Below are positions 1 through 11,491 of a stretch of 40,556 nucleotides of DNA, one piece after another. The notes beneath the pieces are model-generated. The model was given only the letters and a program-made list of their open reading frames with translations, was not told where the DNA came from and did not search any database. Source of the DNA: Marinobacterium rhizophilum DSM 18822 (lineage in GTDB: Bacteria; Pseudomonadota; Gammaproteobacteria; Pseudomonadales; Balneatricaceae); assembly GCF_000378045.1 (NCBI RefSeq), contig NZ_KB899092.1, forward strand, positions 272,654 to 313,209, read 5' to 3'. Every line of letters starts with the position of its first letter. Positions within the stretch are counted from its first letter, which is position 1. A program made the translations under genes and the position numbers.

Positions 1-8
1 GCTTCGCG

Positions 9-196
9 GTTCGGGGTCGCTGTGGTTAGGGTTATTTCTTCTGCTTGCCGAGCACTTCTTCGACTGAGGCGAAGAAAGCGCGCAGCATGCCGAGCCCCGA
101 GTGTTCGGGGTCGCTGTGGTTAGGGTTATTTCTTCTGCTTGCCGAGCACTTCTTCAACTGAGGCGAGGATACCGCGCAGCATGCCAAGCTCGGCCC
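9..196. repeat. 94-bp tandem duplication of the trmJ 3' end
   Basis: The segment 9-102 is repeated at 103-196 with an offset of exactly 94 bases. The first 50 or so bases of each copy are nearly identical and the rest has drifted. Copy 103-196 contains the last ~22 codons and the stop of trmJ. Copy 9-102 lies downstream of that stop and, in another frame (94 is not a multiple of 3), again encodes a tail ending ASVEEVLGKQKK. Homology stops at base 9, so at least two copies are present. It looks like a local duplication that left the gene intact. Confidence 0.85.
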
Positions 197-848
197 TTTC
201 CGGGCGACTGCGATTGAAATAGCGGTGCAGCTTGTCCAGCACGCGGCCCTCGTGCTGCGGAATGATGAAGTTGGTAAGACGCAGCACGCGCTCAAGATGC
301 TCGTAAAACAGCTTCATTTCGCCCTGGCGCGGGTACTGGGCGCCTTCGGTCTGGATTACCGGCTGTTCGTGCGCCATCCAGACTTCATAGCTCAGCAGCT
401 GTATGGCCTGGGCTACATTGAGCACCGGGTATTCCGGATTGGCCGGAATATAGACATGAAAGTTGCAACGCTTGAGTTCGTCGTTGTGCAGCCCCATGGT
501 TTCACGTCCGAACACGATGGCGATCTCGCCGTCGGCTGACTCGGCCGCGCACTTGATGCCGCACTGCCTGGCATCCAGCTGAGGCAGATCGAAGGTCCGG
601 TTGCGAGCGCTTGTGCCGATGACCAGCTGACAGTCGGCAATGGCTTCATCCAGGCTGCCTACAACGCGGGCAGCGTCCAGGACATCCTTGGCGCCGGCGG
701 CGCGGGAGTCGGCATCGGGGTGGGGGAATTCCCGCGGCTCCACCAGCCATAGCTGCGTAAGGCCCATGTTCTTCATGGCCCTGGCGGCGGCGCCTATGTT
801 GCCGGGGTGAAAGGTGTTGATCAGTACGATGCGGATATTCTTGAGCAT
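126..848 (-). CDS. trmJ: tRNA (cytidine/uridine-2'-O-)-methyltransferase TrmJ
   Basis: A SpoU/TrmH-class (SPOUT) RNA methyltransferase of 240 residues, expected to 2'-O-methylate position 32 of several tRNAs using SAM in the cytoplasm. The N-terminus (LKNIRIVLINTFHPGNIGAA) is the family's motif 1 with the NxGAAAR asparagine/arginine core. The knot motifs IVFGRETMGL and the PVLNVAQAIQLL stretch (motifs 2 and 3) are both present. The reading frame extends upstream to 917, but similarity begins at the ATG at 848, so I place the start there. It lies downstream of purB on the same strand, separated by a strong terminator, so it probably has its own promoter. Its last ~22 codons are duplicated just beyond the stop. 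TrmJ is preferred over other SpoU members because of length and the C-terminal helical tail. Confidence 0.9.
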   Translation of the reverse strand: MLKNIRIVLINTFHPGNIGAAARAMKNMGLTQLWLVEPREFPHPDADSRAAGAKDVLDAARVVGSLDEAIADCQLVIGTSARNRTFDLPQLDARQCGIKCAAESADGEIAIVFGRETMGLHNDELKRCNFHVYIPANPEYPVLNVAQAIQLLSYEVWMAHEQPVIQTEGAQYPRQGEMKLFYEHLERVLRLTNFIIPQHEGRVLDKLHRYFNRSRPERAELGMLRGILASVEEVLGKQKK

Positions 849-918
849 GGCAGTTCCGAAGGCGGATCGGTTTGTACGTCTATCGCTGGCGCGGGCTGTG
901 CCGCTGTCGATCACCATT

Positions 919-943
919 GAAAACGGGGCCCTGGGGCCCCGTT
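919..943 (-). terminator. Rho-independent terminator after purB
   Basis: A perfect GC-rich inverted repeat (AACGGGGCCC / GGGCCCCGTT, 922-943) is followed on the minus strand by TTTT then C. It lies 18 bases past the purB stop, as expected of an intrinsic terminator, and separates purB from trmJ. Confidence 0.8.
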
Positions 944-960
944 CGTTCAGCCCGGATCAA

Positions 961-2372
<1,412 letters not shown>

Positions 2373-2469
2373 ACGGAAATGCGGCGCCGGCGTATGACTT
2401 ATGCGCAGCTGTGATGCGGAAACCCCGGGTATGCATGCATTTTGCGCTACCCGGCCGTCGCGCTGCGAT

Positions 2470-3141
2470 CTATTGAGGGACTTGCAGGCGCTGCAGCGAC
2501 GGGCGTACCCGATGTTTGAAAAACAGCAACTGCCAGCGACGCCCACCCACCTGATGCCAGAGCATTGCGGCACGGATGCCGGCCAGCAGCAGGGCACGGA
2601 TCTTGGCGGCATTGTCGGCATTTTGCAGGTGACGCGGATCGCCTCCAACGTTAATGCGAAAGCTGAAGGTGCTGATGGTTTCCTGGTACAGGCTGGCGAT
2701 ATTGGCCACCACATTGGTATGGGTGAAAACCGCCGGGTTATCCAGTGCATCGCCGTCCTGGCCGTTGAAATACTGCGCCTGCTGACGGATCTGGACGATG
2801 CGCTTGCCCAGGGTGTCGAGCATCTCCTTGTTGGAGGCAAGCTTGGCCTGCAGGGTGATCATGCTGAGCACGTAGTTGATCAGGTTGCGGTTCTGATCGC
2901 CCCTGCGTTTCTCTATCAGATCGCTGAGCGTTTTCAGGCCCAGGCTCAGGTTGTGGGGCAGGTCATGGGCGCCGCCGTAAATATCTTCGGTGCGCTTGGG
3001 GTCGGTTACAAAGATGCTGTAGAGGCTGGACTCAAAACTGTTCTGCGGGATCATGCCGCGCGTGGCGATCTGGTCGACCAGGGCTGCGGCCTGGCACATT
3101 GCCGCCAGGGCAATGGCTTGTTCATCCTGTTGGCGTGACAT
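2470..3141 (-). CDS. hflD: High-frequency lysogenization protein HflD homologue
   Basis: A helical protein of 223 residues matching the HflD (YcfC) family across its length. Characteristic stretches are the N-terminal IALAAMCQAAALVDQIA, the central YVLSMITLQAKL and the near-C-terminal KIRALLLAGIRAAMLWHQVGG. In E. coli HflD is a peripheral inner-membrane protein that binds lambda CII; its housekeeping role is unclear, but its fixed place between mnmA and purB points to a cellular function. A GTG at 3150 directly abuts the mnmA stop and would add three residues. I prefer the ATG at 3141 because the GGAG lies only three bases from the GTG but about 12 from the ATG. Co-transcription with mnmA is likely. 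Confidence 0.9.
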   Translation of the reverse strand: MSRQQDEQAIALAAMCQAAALVDQIATRGMIPQNSFESSLYSIFVTDPKRTEDIYGGAHDLPHNLSLGLKTLSDLIEKRRGDQNRNLINYVLSMITLQAKLASNKEMLDTLGKRIVQIRQQAQYFNGQDGDALDNPAVFTHTNVVANIASLYQETISTFSFRINVGGDPRHLQNADNAAKIRALLLAGIRAAMLWHQVGGRRWQLLFFKHRVRPSLQRLQVPQ

Positions 3142-3150
3142 TTTAAGCAC

Positions 3151-4260
3151 TTACTCCGAGCCGGTTTTACCCGTGGTTTCAATTACCCCGCCACCCAGGC
3201 AGGTCTCAGCGTCGTAGAACACCACGGACTGACCGGGTGTGACGGCGCGCTGCGGCTGATCGAAGCGAACCCGATAGCCGGCATCGCCGCAGGCCTCTAT
3301 GACACAGTCCTGATCGGCCTGGCGGTAGCGCACCTTGGCCTTGCAGCGATGCGGCAGGGCTGGACTCTGGCCATTAATCCAGAAAATATCGCCGGCGGTA
3401 AGCCAGTCGGTGAACAATAGGTCATTCTGCTTGCCCTGCACGGCGACAAGCACATTGCGCTCCAGGTCCTTGATGGCGGCGAACCAGGGTTCTTCTGGAT
3501 GGTTTTTAAGGCCGCCTATGCGCAGCCCCTGGCGCTGCCCCAGGGTGTAGTACATGAGGCCTGCGTGCTGGCCGATGACTTCGCCCTCGGGGGTTTCAAT
3601 ATTGCCTGGCTGGGCAGGCAGGTATTGCTGCAGAAAGTCTGCAAAACGCCGCTCGCCGATAAAACAGATGCCAGTGCTGTCTTTCTTGGCATGGGTAGCC
3701 AGGTCATGCTCTTCGGCAATGCGGCGCACTTCGGGCTTTTCCAGCTCGCCTATCGGGAACAGGGTTTTTGCCAGTTCAGCTTCGCCCACCTGGTGCAGGA
3801 AATAACTCTGATCCTTGTTGTTGTCCAGTCCCTTGAGCAGTCGGGTTCGACCGTCCTGATCCAGTCGCCGGACGTAATGGCCGGTGGCGATGAAGTCGGC
3901 CCCCAGCTCACAGGCGTAATCGAGAAAGGCGCGGAACTTTATTTCCCGGTTACAGAGGATATCGGGATTGGGTGTGCGGCCGGCGCGGTACTCGTCCAGA
4001 AAGTGTTCGAACACGTTGTCCCAGTACTCGGCGGCAAAGTTGGCCTTGTGCAACGTGATACCCAGGCGGTCACATACGGCCTGCGCATCAGCGAGGTCTG
4101 CCAGTGCCGTGCAGTATTCGGTGCCGTCATCCTCGTCCCAGTTTTTCATGAACAGGCCTTCGACCTGATACCCCTGTTGCATTAGCAGCAGGGCTGAAAC
4201 GGAGGAGTCGACGCCGCCGGACATGCCGACGATTACTTTGGTGTTTGTGTGTTCGCTCAT
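3151..4260 (-). CDS. mnmA: tRNA 2-thiouridylase MnmA
   Basis: MnmA (369 residues) forms the 2-thio group of s2U34 in tRNA-Lys, -Glu and -Gln, taking sulfur relayed from IscS through the Tus proteins and adenylating U34 with ATP. The PP-loop GMSGGVDSS is at residues 12-20. The two catalytic cysteines are visible as Cys103 in [11 protein letters not shown] and Cys199 in [10 protein letters not shown]. The start codon overlaps the nudJ stop in an ATGA arrangement (4257-4260), implying translational coupling. The stop lies just before hflD. Gene order nudJ-mnmA-hflD-purB matches E. coli. Confidence 0.97.
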   Translation of the reverse strand: MSEHTNTKVIVGMSGGVDSSVSALLLMQQGYQVEGLFMKNWDEDDGTEYCTALADLADAQAVCDRLGITLHKANFAAEYWDNVFEHFLDEYRAGRTPNPDILCNREIKFRAFLDYACELGADFIATGHYVRRLDQDGRTRLLKGLDNNKDQSYFLHQVGEAELAKTLFPIGELEKPEVRRIAEEHDLATHAKKDSTGICFIGERRFADFLQQYLPAQPGNIETPEGEVIGQHAGLMYYTLGQRQGLRIGGLKNHPEEPWFAAIKDLERNVLVAVQGKQNDLLFTDWLTAGDIFWINGQSPALPHRCKAKVRYRQADQDCVIEACGDAGYRVRFDQPQRAVTPGQSVVFYDAETCLGGGVIETTGKTGSE

Positions 4261-4730
4261 GGTGTAGTCGGGTCGGATCTCAGGGCAGAATATTCGGTCA
4301 CAAAATCAAGCGGGTAACGCCGGCCCGCCAGGTAGTCATCGATGCAGCGCAGTACCAGGGGGCTGCGTAGCTGATCGGCGCGCTGTACAAGCTCGTCGTG
4401 CGTAAGCCAATGGGCCGCGATGATGTCTTCATCCAGCGGGTAATCCTGCTCGCGTTCCAGCGCGGAGGCGGCAAAACAGAAACGGTAATAGGTTACCCCA
4501 TTGGAGGGTGCTTTGTAGGTATACATACCAACCAGGTATTCAGGGCGCACGTGCCAGCCGGTTTCCTCCAGCGTTTCGCGCCGTGCGGCCGCCAGCAGGG
4601 TTTCGTCTTCCTCGACATGACCCGCAGGCTGGTTAAAGACCCGCAGGTTGTCGGCATGTTCCTCAACCATCAGGAATCGGCCGTCCCGTTCAACGAGGGT
4701 GGCGACGGTTGCATGGGGCGTCCAGCACAT
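4257..4730 (-). CDS. nudJ: Nudix phosphatase NudJ
   Basis: A Nudix hydrolase of 157 residues closely resembling E. coli NudJ (153 residues), which dephosphorylates HMP-PP and nucleoside di- and triphosphates. The Nudix box spans residues 37-59, with core RETLEETG at 51-58 and the leading NQPAGH. The C-terminal [21 protein letters not shown] matches the NudJ-specific tail. The frame stays open upstream to 4991, but that extension would cross the divergent moaE gene, and family similarity begins at [10 protein letters not shown], so the start is the ATG at 4730. It heads the operon with mnmA (4-nt overlap). It is divergent from moaE across 81 bases that hold a 16-bp palindrome. Confidence 0.92.
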   Translation of the reverse strand: MCWTPHATVATLVERDGRFLMVEEHADNLRVFNQPAGHVEEDETLLAAARRETLEETGWHVRPEYLVGMYTYKAPSNGVTYYRFCFAASALEREQDYPLDEDIIAAHWLTHDELVQRADQLRSPLVLRCIDDYLAGRRYPLDFVTEYSALRSDPTTP

Positions 4731-4765
4731 CGGTTTCGTATCCGCCAAATCAAGGGGTGCACAAG

Positions 4766-4781
4766 ATAGCATTAATGCTAT
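4766..4781. promoter_or_regulatory. Perfect 16-bp palindrome in the nudJ/moaE divergent promoter
   Basis: ATAGCATTAATGCTAT is a perfect palindrome centred 39 bases upstream of moaE and 43 bases upstream of nudJ. A likely moaE -10 (TATGAT, 4779-4784) overlaps its right arm. The position suits an operator that could affect both genes. No known regulator's consensus is recognised, so its role is inference. Confidence 0.5.
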
Positions 4782-4811
4782 GATTTTTCCCGCCCGCAAC
4801 AGGAGTCGTGT

Positions 4812-5264
4812 ATGACCGATTTTATCAGTATTCAAACCGAAGACTTCGACATTGCCAGCCTGCATGAGCAGCTGCGTGCCGAGGATGCCAGCTGCGGTGC
4901 GATTGTGACCTTTACCGGTATCGTGCGCGAGCTTGAAGGCGCCGAGCGGTTGCGGGGCATTTTCCTTGAGCATTACCCCGGCATGACGCAAAAGGCGCTG
5001 GCCAGAATTGTGGCCCAGGCGCGGGAACGCTGGTCACTCGGACAGGTGAGCGTGATTCACCGCGTTGGCGAGCTCATGGGTAACGACAATATTGTTTATG
5101 TCGGGGTCTCGTCGCGCCACAGGGTGGCGGCCTTTGAAGCGGCGCAATTTATCATGGACTACCTCAAGCGCGATGCCCCGTTCTGGAAAAAGGAATTGCT
5201 GGACAGCGATGCCCGCTGGGTCGAGCAAAAGGGCAGTGACCTGGACGCAGCCAGCAAGTGGTAG
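4812..5264 (+). CDS. moaE: Molybdopterin synthase catalytic subunit MoaE
   Basis: MoaE (150 residues, as in E. coli) forms molybdopterin synthase with the thiocarboxylated MoaD and puts two sulfurs into cyclic pyranopterin monophosphate. Visible family features are LEHYPGMTQKAL (residues 52-63), VIHRVGELMGNDNIVYVGVS and KRDAPFWKKE (119-128), which contains the catalytic lysines Lys119 and Lys126 at the E. coli positions. An AGGAG at 4801-4805, seven bases before the ATG, fixes the start. The gene is alone: no moaA, B, C or D is adjacent. It sits inside an otherwise conserved nudJ-rluE neighbourhood, on the opposite strand, so it is probably a local insertion or relocation. Confidence 0.95.
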   Translation: MTDFISIQTEDFDIASLHEQLRAEDASCGAIVTFTGIVRELEGAERLRGIFLEHYPGMTQKALARIVAQARERWSLGQVSVIHRVGELMGNDNIVYVGVSSRHRVAAFEAAQFIMDYLKRDAPFWKKELLDSDARWVEQKGSDLDAASKW

Positions 5265-5298
5265 CGGCGCCATGCCGGCCTCCAGCCGAGGCTTCGCG

Positions 5299-5976
5299 CT
5301 AGCGTGGGCGTCGCCCCGGCTTTGTTCGGGTGGTGCTGGTTTTATTCGATCTCGAGCTTTTGATCGCATTGCGCCTTTCGGGCCTGCCGGGCGTGTGCGC
5401 TGCCTTGCGCTGAGGGCGCGTCGCCGGTTTGGGCGTTGGCACGTCGAGGCTGCGCGACTGTCCCGGGGCGAGGCCATCAAGTGTCCAGGGGCCAATGGCG
5501 GTTCTGATGAGGCGCAGGGTAGGGAAGCCCACGGCTGCGGTCATGCGCCGGACCTGCCGGTTTCTGCCTTCAGTGATGCACAGCTCAATCCAGCTCGTAG
5601 GGATCTGCGCCCGTTCCCGTATGGGCGGATTGCGCGGCCATAGATTCGGGTCTTCGATGCGCCTGGCCTGAGCCGGTGCGGTCATGCCATCCTTGAGTTC
5701 AACACCTTTGCGCAGTGCTGCCAGCGCCGCCTCGCTCACATTGCCTTCCACCTGGGCCAAATAGGTCTTTTCCATTTTGTGCCGCGGATGGCTAAGCTGA
5801 TGTTGCAGCACGCCATCGTCGGTCAGCAGCAGCAGGCCTTCGGAGTCATAATCCAGCCGGCCGGCGGCATAGACCTCTTTCTCGCGAATGAAGTCGGCCA
5901 GCGTTATGCGACCCTGGTCGTCGGTGAACTGGGTGAGTACCTGGAAGGGCTTGTTAAACAGGATCAGCTTGGACAT
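5299..5976 (-). CDS. rluE: 23S rRNA pseudouridine(2457) synthase RluE
   Basis: A RsuA/RluB/E/F-family pseudouridine synthase of 225 residues that isomerises U2457 of 23S rRNA. The catalytic motif [14 protein letters not shown] starts at residue 39, with the nucleophile Asp42. [10 protein letters not shown] and [10 protein letters not shown] are the other family motifs. No S4 domain precedes the catalytic domain, as is usual for RluE. The last ~45 residues form a very basic, Arg/Lys/Thr/Pro-rich, probably disordered tail, longer than in the E. coli enzyme and perhaps rRNA-binding. The ATG at 5976 ([10 protein letters not shown]) is chosen over an upstream in-frame ATG at 6009 because similarity starts there. 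Its 5' end overlaps the icd promoter. Confidence 0.92.
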   Translation of the reverse strand: MSKLILFNKPFQVLTQFTDDQGRITLADFIREKEVYAAGRLDYDSEGLLLLTDDGVLQHQLSHPRHKMEKTYLAQVEGNVSEAALAALRKGVELKDGMTAPAQARRIEDPNLWPRNPPIRERAQIPTSWIELCITEGRNRQVRRMTAAVGFPTLRLIRTAIGPWTLDGLAPGQSRSLDVPTPKPATRPQRKAAHTPGRPERRNAIKSSRSNKTSTTRTKPGRRPR

Positions 5977-5996
5977 TGGACCTGATGGGCTATAGT
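5969..5996 (+). promoter_or_regulatory. Sigma-70 promoter of icd
   Basis: TTGGAC (5969-5974), a 16-base spacer, then TATAGT (5991-5996). Transcription would start near 6003, leaving a ~70-base leader before icd. The -35 lies in the first codons of the divergent rluE, so the two genes may influence each other. Confidence 0.55.
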
Positions 5997-6071
5997 GCGA
6001 TAGAGGCAAAAGTGGCTTTGTGCAAACTCAGTCCGGCGATACTACTACGAATGTATTCAGTGGAGTAGAGA

Positions 6072-7328
<1,257 letters not shown>

Positions 7329-7367
7329 CGGGCTGCGCCGAGTGCCAAGCAGGTGCCGGTAAGTGAT

Positions 7368-7397
7368 AAAAAAAACCAGCCTCAAGGCTGGTTTTTT
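7368..7397. terminator. Bidirectional terminator between icd and cspD
   Basis: Stem AACCAGCC / GGCTGGTT with a TCAA loop, flanked by eight As on one side and six Ts on the other. It can therefore end icd transcripts (plus) and cspD transcripts (minus). Confidence 0.9.
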
Positions 7398-7500
7398 GCT
7401 GGCTGTGGCTTAAGTCGGCTGAACACGCGGACAGTAGCGCCGTCTTGCGGGTTCAACAGGGTAGCGGCGCTGTGCTGTTGTCTCGGTATCTTGGTGGGGG

Positions 7501-7713
7501 TTAGTTCGTGCCGAGCGGTTTGATGTTGACGGCATGGGTGCCTTTGGGGCCCGGCTGGGTTTCAAATTCAACCATTTGTCCCGCCTTGAGGCTGCGATAT
7601 CCGTCTGACTGGATCGCCGAGTAATGGGCGAACAAGTCCTCGTTGTGGTCATCCGAAAGAATAAATCCATATCCTTTCGCATTGTTGAACCACTTTACTT
7701 TCCCTGTCTGCAT
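7501..7713 (-). CDS. cspD: Cold-shock domain protein, CspD type
   Basis: A single cold-shock (OB-fold) domain of 70 residues binding single-stranded nucleic acid. RNP1 is KGYGFI (residues 13-18) and RNP2 is DLFAHY (26-31). The sequence TGKVKWFNNAKGYGF and the following QSDGYRSLKAGQ resemble E. coli CspD, a stationary-phase inhibitor of replication, more than CspA. Divergence from clpS-clpA is the classic cspD location. The ATG at 7713 is preceded by AGGGGA about ten bases upstream; longer in-frame extensions lack similarity. A predicted promoter about 150 bases upstream would give a long leader, a trait of cold-shock mRNAs. Whether this is truly CspD or a general Csp rests mainly on context. 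Confidence 0.88.
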   Translation of the reverse strand: MQTGKVKWFNNAKGYGFILSDDHNEDLFAHYSAIQSDGYRSLKAGQMVEFETQPGPKGTHAVNIKPLGTN

Positions 7714-7869
7714 GCGCGAATTCCCCTTGATTTCTGTCCTGAAACTCGTCTGCAGGAAACAAGCTTCAACTCCCAGACGCTGACTTGCTACAATGGTGAA
7801 GTGAGTCCCGGGCGACTTCTTTACATTGAGGCAGGTACTGCAGATACTGGATCCATCCTGCGTCACGGC

Positions 7870-7898
7870 AGTATAGCACCGGCAATCCGGGACGCTAA
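7870..7898 (-). promoter_or_regulatory. Candidate cspD promoter with a long leader
   Basis: On the minus strand TTAGCG (7893-7898), a 17-base spacer, then TATACT (7870-7875). The predicted start near 7863 leaves about 150 untranslated bases before the cspD ATG. Inferred from motif match only. Confidence 0.4.
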
Positions 7899-7950
7899 TT
7901 GTCAGTCCCCAATTTCATCTACTGACCAAAGTAAAGGCTAACAATCAGGC

Positions 7951-8319
7951 ATGAGCAGTTCCGTATCAATCAGGCTTTCGTCTGATAGTGACAACGAAGG
8001 GCATGACGAGCAGCACGGTGATCATGATTCAGGGTTGGCCACCGAGGAGGCGAAGCCGAAACTGAAGCGCCCGCCCATGTATCGCGTGGTGCTAATGAAT
8101 GATGATTACACCCCCATGGATTTTGTCATTGAGGTGTTGATGATTTTTTTCGCCCTGGATCAGGAAAAGGCGACACAGATCATGTTGGCCGTCCATACTC
8201 AGGGTAAGGGCGTTTGTGGTGTATACACGCGTGACGTGGCTGAAACTAAAGCCGCGCAAGTGAATCAATATTCAAGGGAAAATAAACATCCCTTGTTGTG
8301 TGAAGTCGAGAGCGTCTGA
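7951..8319 (+). CDS. clpS: ClpS adaptor for N-degron substrates
   Basis: ClpS (122 residues) binds N-terminal Leu, Phe, Trp and Tyr and hands such proteins to ClpAP. The core [24 protein letters not shown] contains the substrate-pocket segment [10 protein letters not shown], followed by the Ala-Val-His stretch ([13 protein letters not shown]) and a C-terminal [11 protein letters not shown]. The N-terminal ~35 residues are acidic and low in complexity, fitting the flexible tail that inhibits ClpA. It is 13 bases upstream of clpA, forming an operon. The Aat and Ate/Bpt transferases that make its substrates are encoded a few kilobases away. Confidence 0.96.
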   Translation: MSSSVSIRLSSDSDNEGHDEQHGDHDSGLATEEAKPKLKRPPMYRVVLMNDDYTPMDFVIEVLMIFFALDQEKATQIMLAVHTQGKGVCGVYTRDVAETKAAQVNQYSRENKHPLLCEVESV

Positions 8320-8332
8320 TCAGGAGTCCGCC

Positions 8333-10603
8333 ATGCTTAACAGAGAGTTGGAAGAGACCCTCAGCGCAGCCTTCCGGGTAGCCCGGGACAAGCGGCATGA
8401 GTTCATGACGGTTGAGCATTTGTTGCTCGCGTTGCTAGATAACCGCGAAGCTCAGGGGGTTTTGAACGCCTGTGGCGCTGATATTGCGAAATTGCGTCAG
8501 TCGCTGACCACCTTTATTGACGAGACGACTCCGCTGTTGCCGGAGAATATCCCCAACATGGAAACCCAGCCCACGCTGGGGTTTCAGCGTGTACTGCAGC
8601 GCGCTGTGTTCCACGTGCAGTCTTCCGGGCGGCACGAGGTAACCGGCGCCAATGTGCTGGTGGCGATCTTCAGTGAGCAGGAAAGCCAGGCTGTTTTCGT
8701 GTTGCAGCAGCAGGGCGTAGAGCGCATTGATGCAGTCAATTACATTTCCCACGGTATTTCCCGCGTATCGGATCACGAATCCCAGGATCACGAAGTCTCG
8801 GTGGATTCCGAGAGCGGTGAAGACAAGGACAAGAGCGCGTTGGCCAAATATGCGGTCAATCTGAATCTTCTGGCGCAGCAGGGGCGTATTGATCCGCTGG
8901 TGGGCCGGGATGCAGAGGTAGAGCGCGTTATCCAGATCCTGTCGCGTCGGCGCAAGAACAATCCGTTGCTTGTCGGCGAGGCCGGTGTCGGTAAAACCGC
9001 GATCGCCGAAGGGCTTGCCAAGCTGATTGTTGAGGGGCAGGTTCCTTCTGTGATTGCTGACAGCGTTGTCTATTCACTGGATCTGGGGGCCTTGCTGGCC
9101 GGCACCAAGTACCGTGGCGACTTTGAAAAGCGTCTCAAGGCACTGCTTGGCGAGATCCGCAGTCAGGAACACTCGATTCTCTTCATCGACGAGATTCATA
9201 CCATCATCGGTGCGGGAGCAGCCTCTGGCGGCTCCATGGATGCGTCCAACCTGCTTAAGCCGATGCTGAGTTCGGGTGAGATTCGCTGCATAGGTTCGAC
9301 GACCTATCAGGAGTTTCGCGGTATTTTCGAGAAAGACCGTGCGCTGGCGCGTCGATTCCAGAAAATTGACGTGCTTGAACCCAGCGTTATGGATACCTAT
9401 CAGATTCTGAAAGGGCTGAAGAATCGCTTCGAGCAGCATCATCAGTTGAAGTATACCGATGCCGCGTTGCGTGCAGCTGCGGAGCTTGCGGATCGCTATA
9501 TCAACGACAAGCACATGCCTGACAAGGCAATTGATGTGATTGATGAAGCGGGCGCCTATCAGCGCCTGATGCCGGAGGACAATCGCACACTGCTGATTGA
9601 TGTGCCTGAGGTCGAGGTCGTGGTGGCCAAGATTGCGCGCATACCGCCGAAAAGCGTCTCCGCTTCCGACAAGGATCTGCTGAAAAAACTCGACACCAAT
9701 CTGAAAATGGTTGTGCTGGGTCAGGAACAGGCTATCGATACGCTGTCCTCGGCGATCAAGCTGTCGCGTGCGGGCCTCAAGGAAGCGAACAAACCGGTGG
9801 GTTGCTTCCTGTTTGCCGGACCCACAGGGGTTGGTAAAACCGAGGTTACAACGCAGCTGGCGAGGATTCTTGGTATTGAGCTGGTGCGCTTTGACATGTC
9901 CGAGTACATGGAACGTCACACCGTGTCGCGTCTGATTGGTGCGCCTCCTGGCTATGTTGGCTACGATCAGGGCGGTTTGCTGACGGAAGCGGTGACCAAG
10001 TCACCACACTGCGTGCTGCTGCTTGATGAGATCGAGAAGGCGCATCCGGAGGTGTTTAACCTGCTGTTGCAGGTCATGGACAACGGTACCCTGACCGATA
10101 ACAACGGACGCAAGGCAGACTTCCGCAACGTGATCATGGTGATGACCACCAATGCGGGCGCCGAGGCCATGAGTCGGCCGTCCATTGGCTTTACGCACCA
10201 GAATCATGCCAGCGATGGCATGGCGGCAATTCGTCGCATGTTCTCGCCGGAGTTCCGCAACCGCCTGGATGGGATCATTCAGTTCAAGTCGCTGTCGCCG
10301 GAGATTATTCGCGGTGTGGTCGACAAGTTCCTCACCGAGTTGCAGGCGCAGCTGGATGAAAAGAAAGTTGTGCTGCATGTGGATGATTCTGCCAGCGCAT
10401 GGCTGGCGGAGAAGGGGTACGACGACACCATGGGTGCCCGACCGATGAAACGCCTGATTCAGGAACAGCTGAAGAAGCCGCTGGCCGAGATGATTCTGTT
10501 CGGCGAACTGGCTGAGGATGGCGGAACGGTAGAGATCAGTGCCGGTGACGACGGTAATCTGGTACTACATGTGGTTTCTGAACAGCCGGAAGGGTGTCAC
10601 TGA
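8333..10603 (+). CDS. clpA: ATP-dependent Clp protease ATP-binding subunit ClpA
   Basis: AAA+ unfoldase of 756 residues (E. coli ClpA has 758) that works with ClpP. An N-domain (~1-145) is followed by two AAA+ modules. D1 has Walker A GEAGVGKT at residues 215-222 and Walker B ILFIDEIH. D2 has Walker A GPTGVGKT at 496-503 and Walker B VLLLDEIEKAHP. There is no ClpB-type middle coiled coil, which separates it from ClpB. The start is the ATG at 8333, preceded by CAGGAG; an in-frame extension to 8300 overlaps clpS and lacks similarity. It is the second gene of the clpS-clpA operon. Confidence 0.97.
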   Translation: MLNRELEETLSAAFRVARDKRHEFMTVEHLLLALLDNREAQGVLNACGADIAKLRQSLTTFIDETTPLLPENIPNMETQPTLGFQRVLQRAVFHVQSSGRHEVTGANVLVAIFSEQESQAVFVLQQQGVERIDAVNYISHGISRVSDHESQDHEVSVDSESGEDKDKSALAKYAVNLNLLAQQGRIDPLVGRDAEVERVIQILSRRRKNNPLLVGEAGVGKTAIAEGLAKLIVEGQVPSVIADSVVYSLDLGALLAGTKYRGDFEKRLKALLGEIRSQEHSILFIDEIHTIIGAGAASGGSMDASNLLKPMLSSGEIRCIGSTTYQEFRGIFEKDRALARRFQKIDVLEPSVMDTYQILKGLKNRFEQHHQLKYTDAALRAAAELADRYINDKHMPDKAIDVIDEAGAYQRLMPEDNRTLLIDVPEVEVVVAKIARIPPKSVSASDKDLLKKLDTNLKMVVLGQEQAIDTLSSAIKLSRAGLKEANKPVGCFLFAGPTGVGKTEVTTQLARILGIELVRFDMSEYMERHTVSRLIGAPPGYVGYDQGGLLTEAVTKSPHCVLLLDEIEKAHPEVFNLLLQVMDNGTLTDNNGRKADFRNVIMVMTTNAGAEAMSRPSIGFTHQNHASDGMAAIRRMFSPEFRNRLDGIIQFKSLSPEIIRGVVDKFLTELQAQLDEKKVVLHVDDSASAWLAEKGYDDTMGARPMKRLIQEQLKKPLAEMILFGELAEDGGTVEISAGDDGNLVLHVVSEQPEGCH

Positions 10604-11058
10604 TCACGGAGGCGGGTTCCGGATCGGCTTTTTGAGCCGGTTATGCAGGAACTGGCCGTATGAGGTCGTCTTTTGGGATAAGGGTGCAGGTCAATTGAGG
10701 TGATGTATCTTGCCGCAATTGACCGGCGCCTCTCATGAGGTGAAGTGCTTCGCGTGTTGAAATTGCTGTACCGCTTTCGGTTTGCGCGTTTCTCTGTTTA
10801 ATCCCCTGACATGCCGTTCAACAGGTGCCATATCGGCCGCACTTTAGGCGTGCCTGAATATTTTTACGGTGCCCGCTTGCCTGAGTGTGTATTAAGGCGA
10901 GTGGCAGTGCAGATGTCAGGCGTTCCCGCGCAGAATTAAGGCGCTTTCAGCGTCGGTCAGGGGAGGAGGTGCTTCAGAGTCGCGTGCGCAGCACAGTGAC
11001 AGCGAGGGTGCTGCCACTGAAGCTGATGAAGCGGAAGAAAGCTGGGTATGGCGTGCAA
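10604..11058. other. Gene-free interval between clpA and infA
   Basis: This 455-base gap holds no convincing gene. In E. coli a serine tRNA lies between clpA and infA; I looked for a tRNA T-loop (GTTCRAATC) on both strands and found none. A short hairpin (CGGCT / AGCCG around 10625-10640) may help end clpA transcripts but has no T-run. The clearest structure is the inverted repeat at 10689-10724. Confidence 0.6.
10689..10724. repeat. 9-bp perfect inverted repeat, 18-base spacer
   Basis: GGTCAATTG at 10689-10697 and CAATTGACC at 10716-10724 pair perfectly across 18 bases. It lies 86 bases past clpA. Function unknown: it could be a protein-binding dyad or a transcript stem. Confidence 0.6.
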
Positions 11059-11277
<219 letters not shown>

Positions 11278-11491
11278 TCAGTACCTACCTTGTAAAGCTG
11301 TTGCTAACCCAGTCTTCCGCGCCGAATTAATGCGAAATTAACCAGCGCTTCCCAGTGAAGCGCAGTATTCTGCCTTAAAAGCGGTGTTATATCAAAGAGA
11401 TTCGAGCATTGTAGCGTTAAGACTGTGGCGTCCGTTGCATCGTCTGAGGCGTTTTAACGGCAGTAGGGCGCATGCGCAGCGTTAGCAGGGT

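Noticed and set aside
10604-11058. Serine tRNA expected between clpA and infA
   Set aside because: No T-loop or acceptor-stem pattern was found on either strand.
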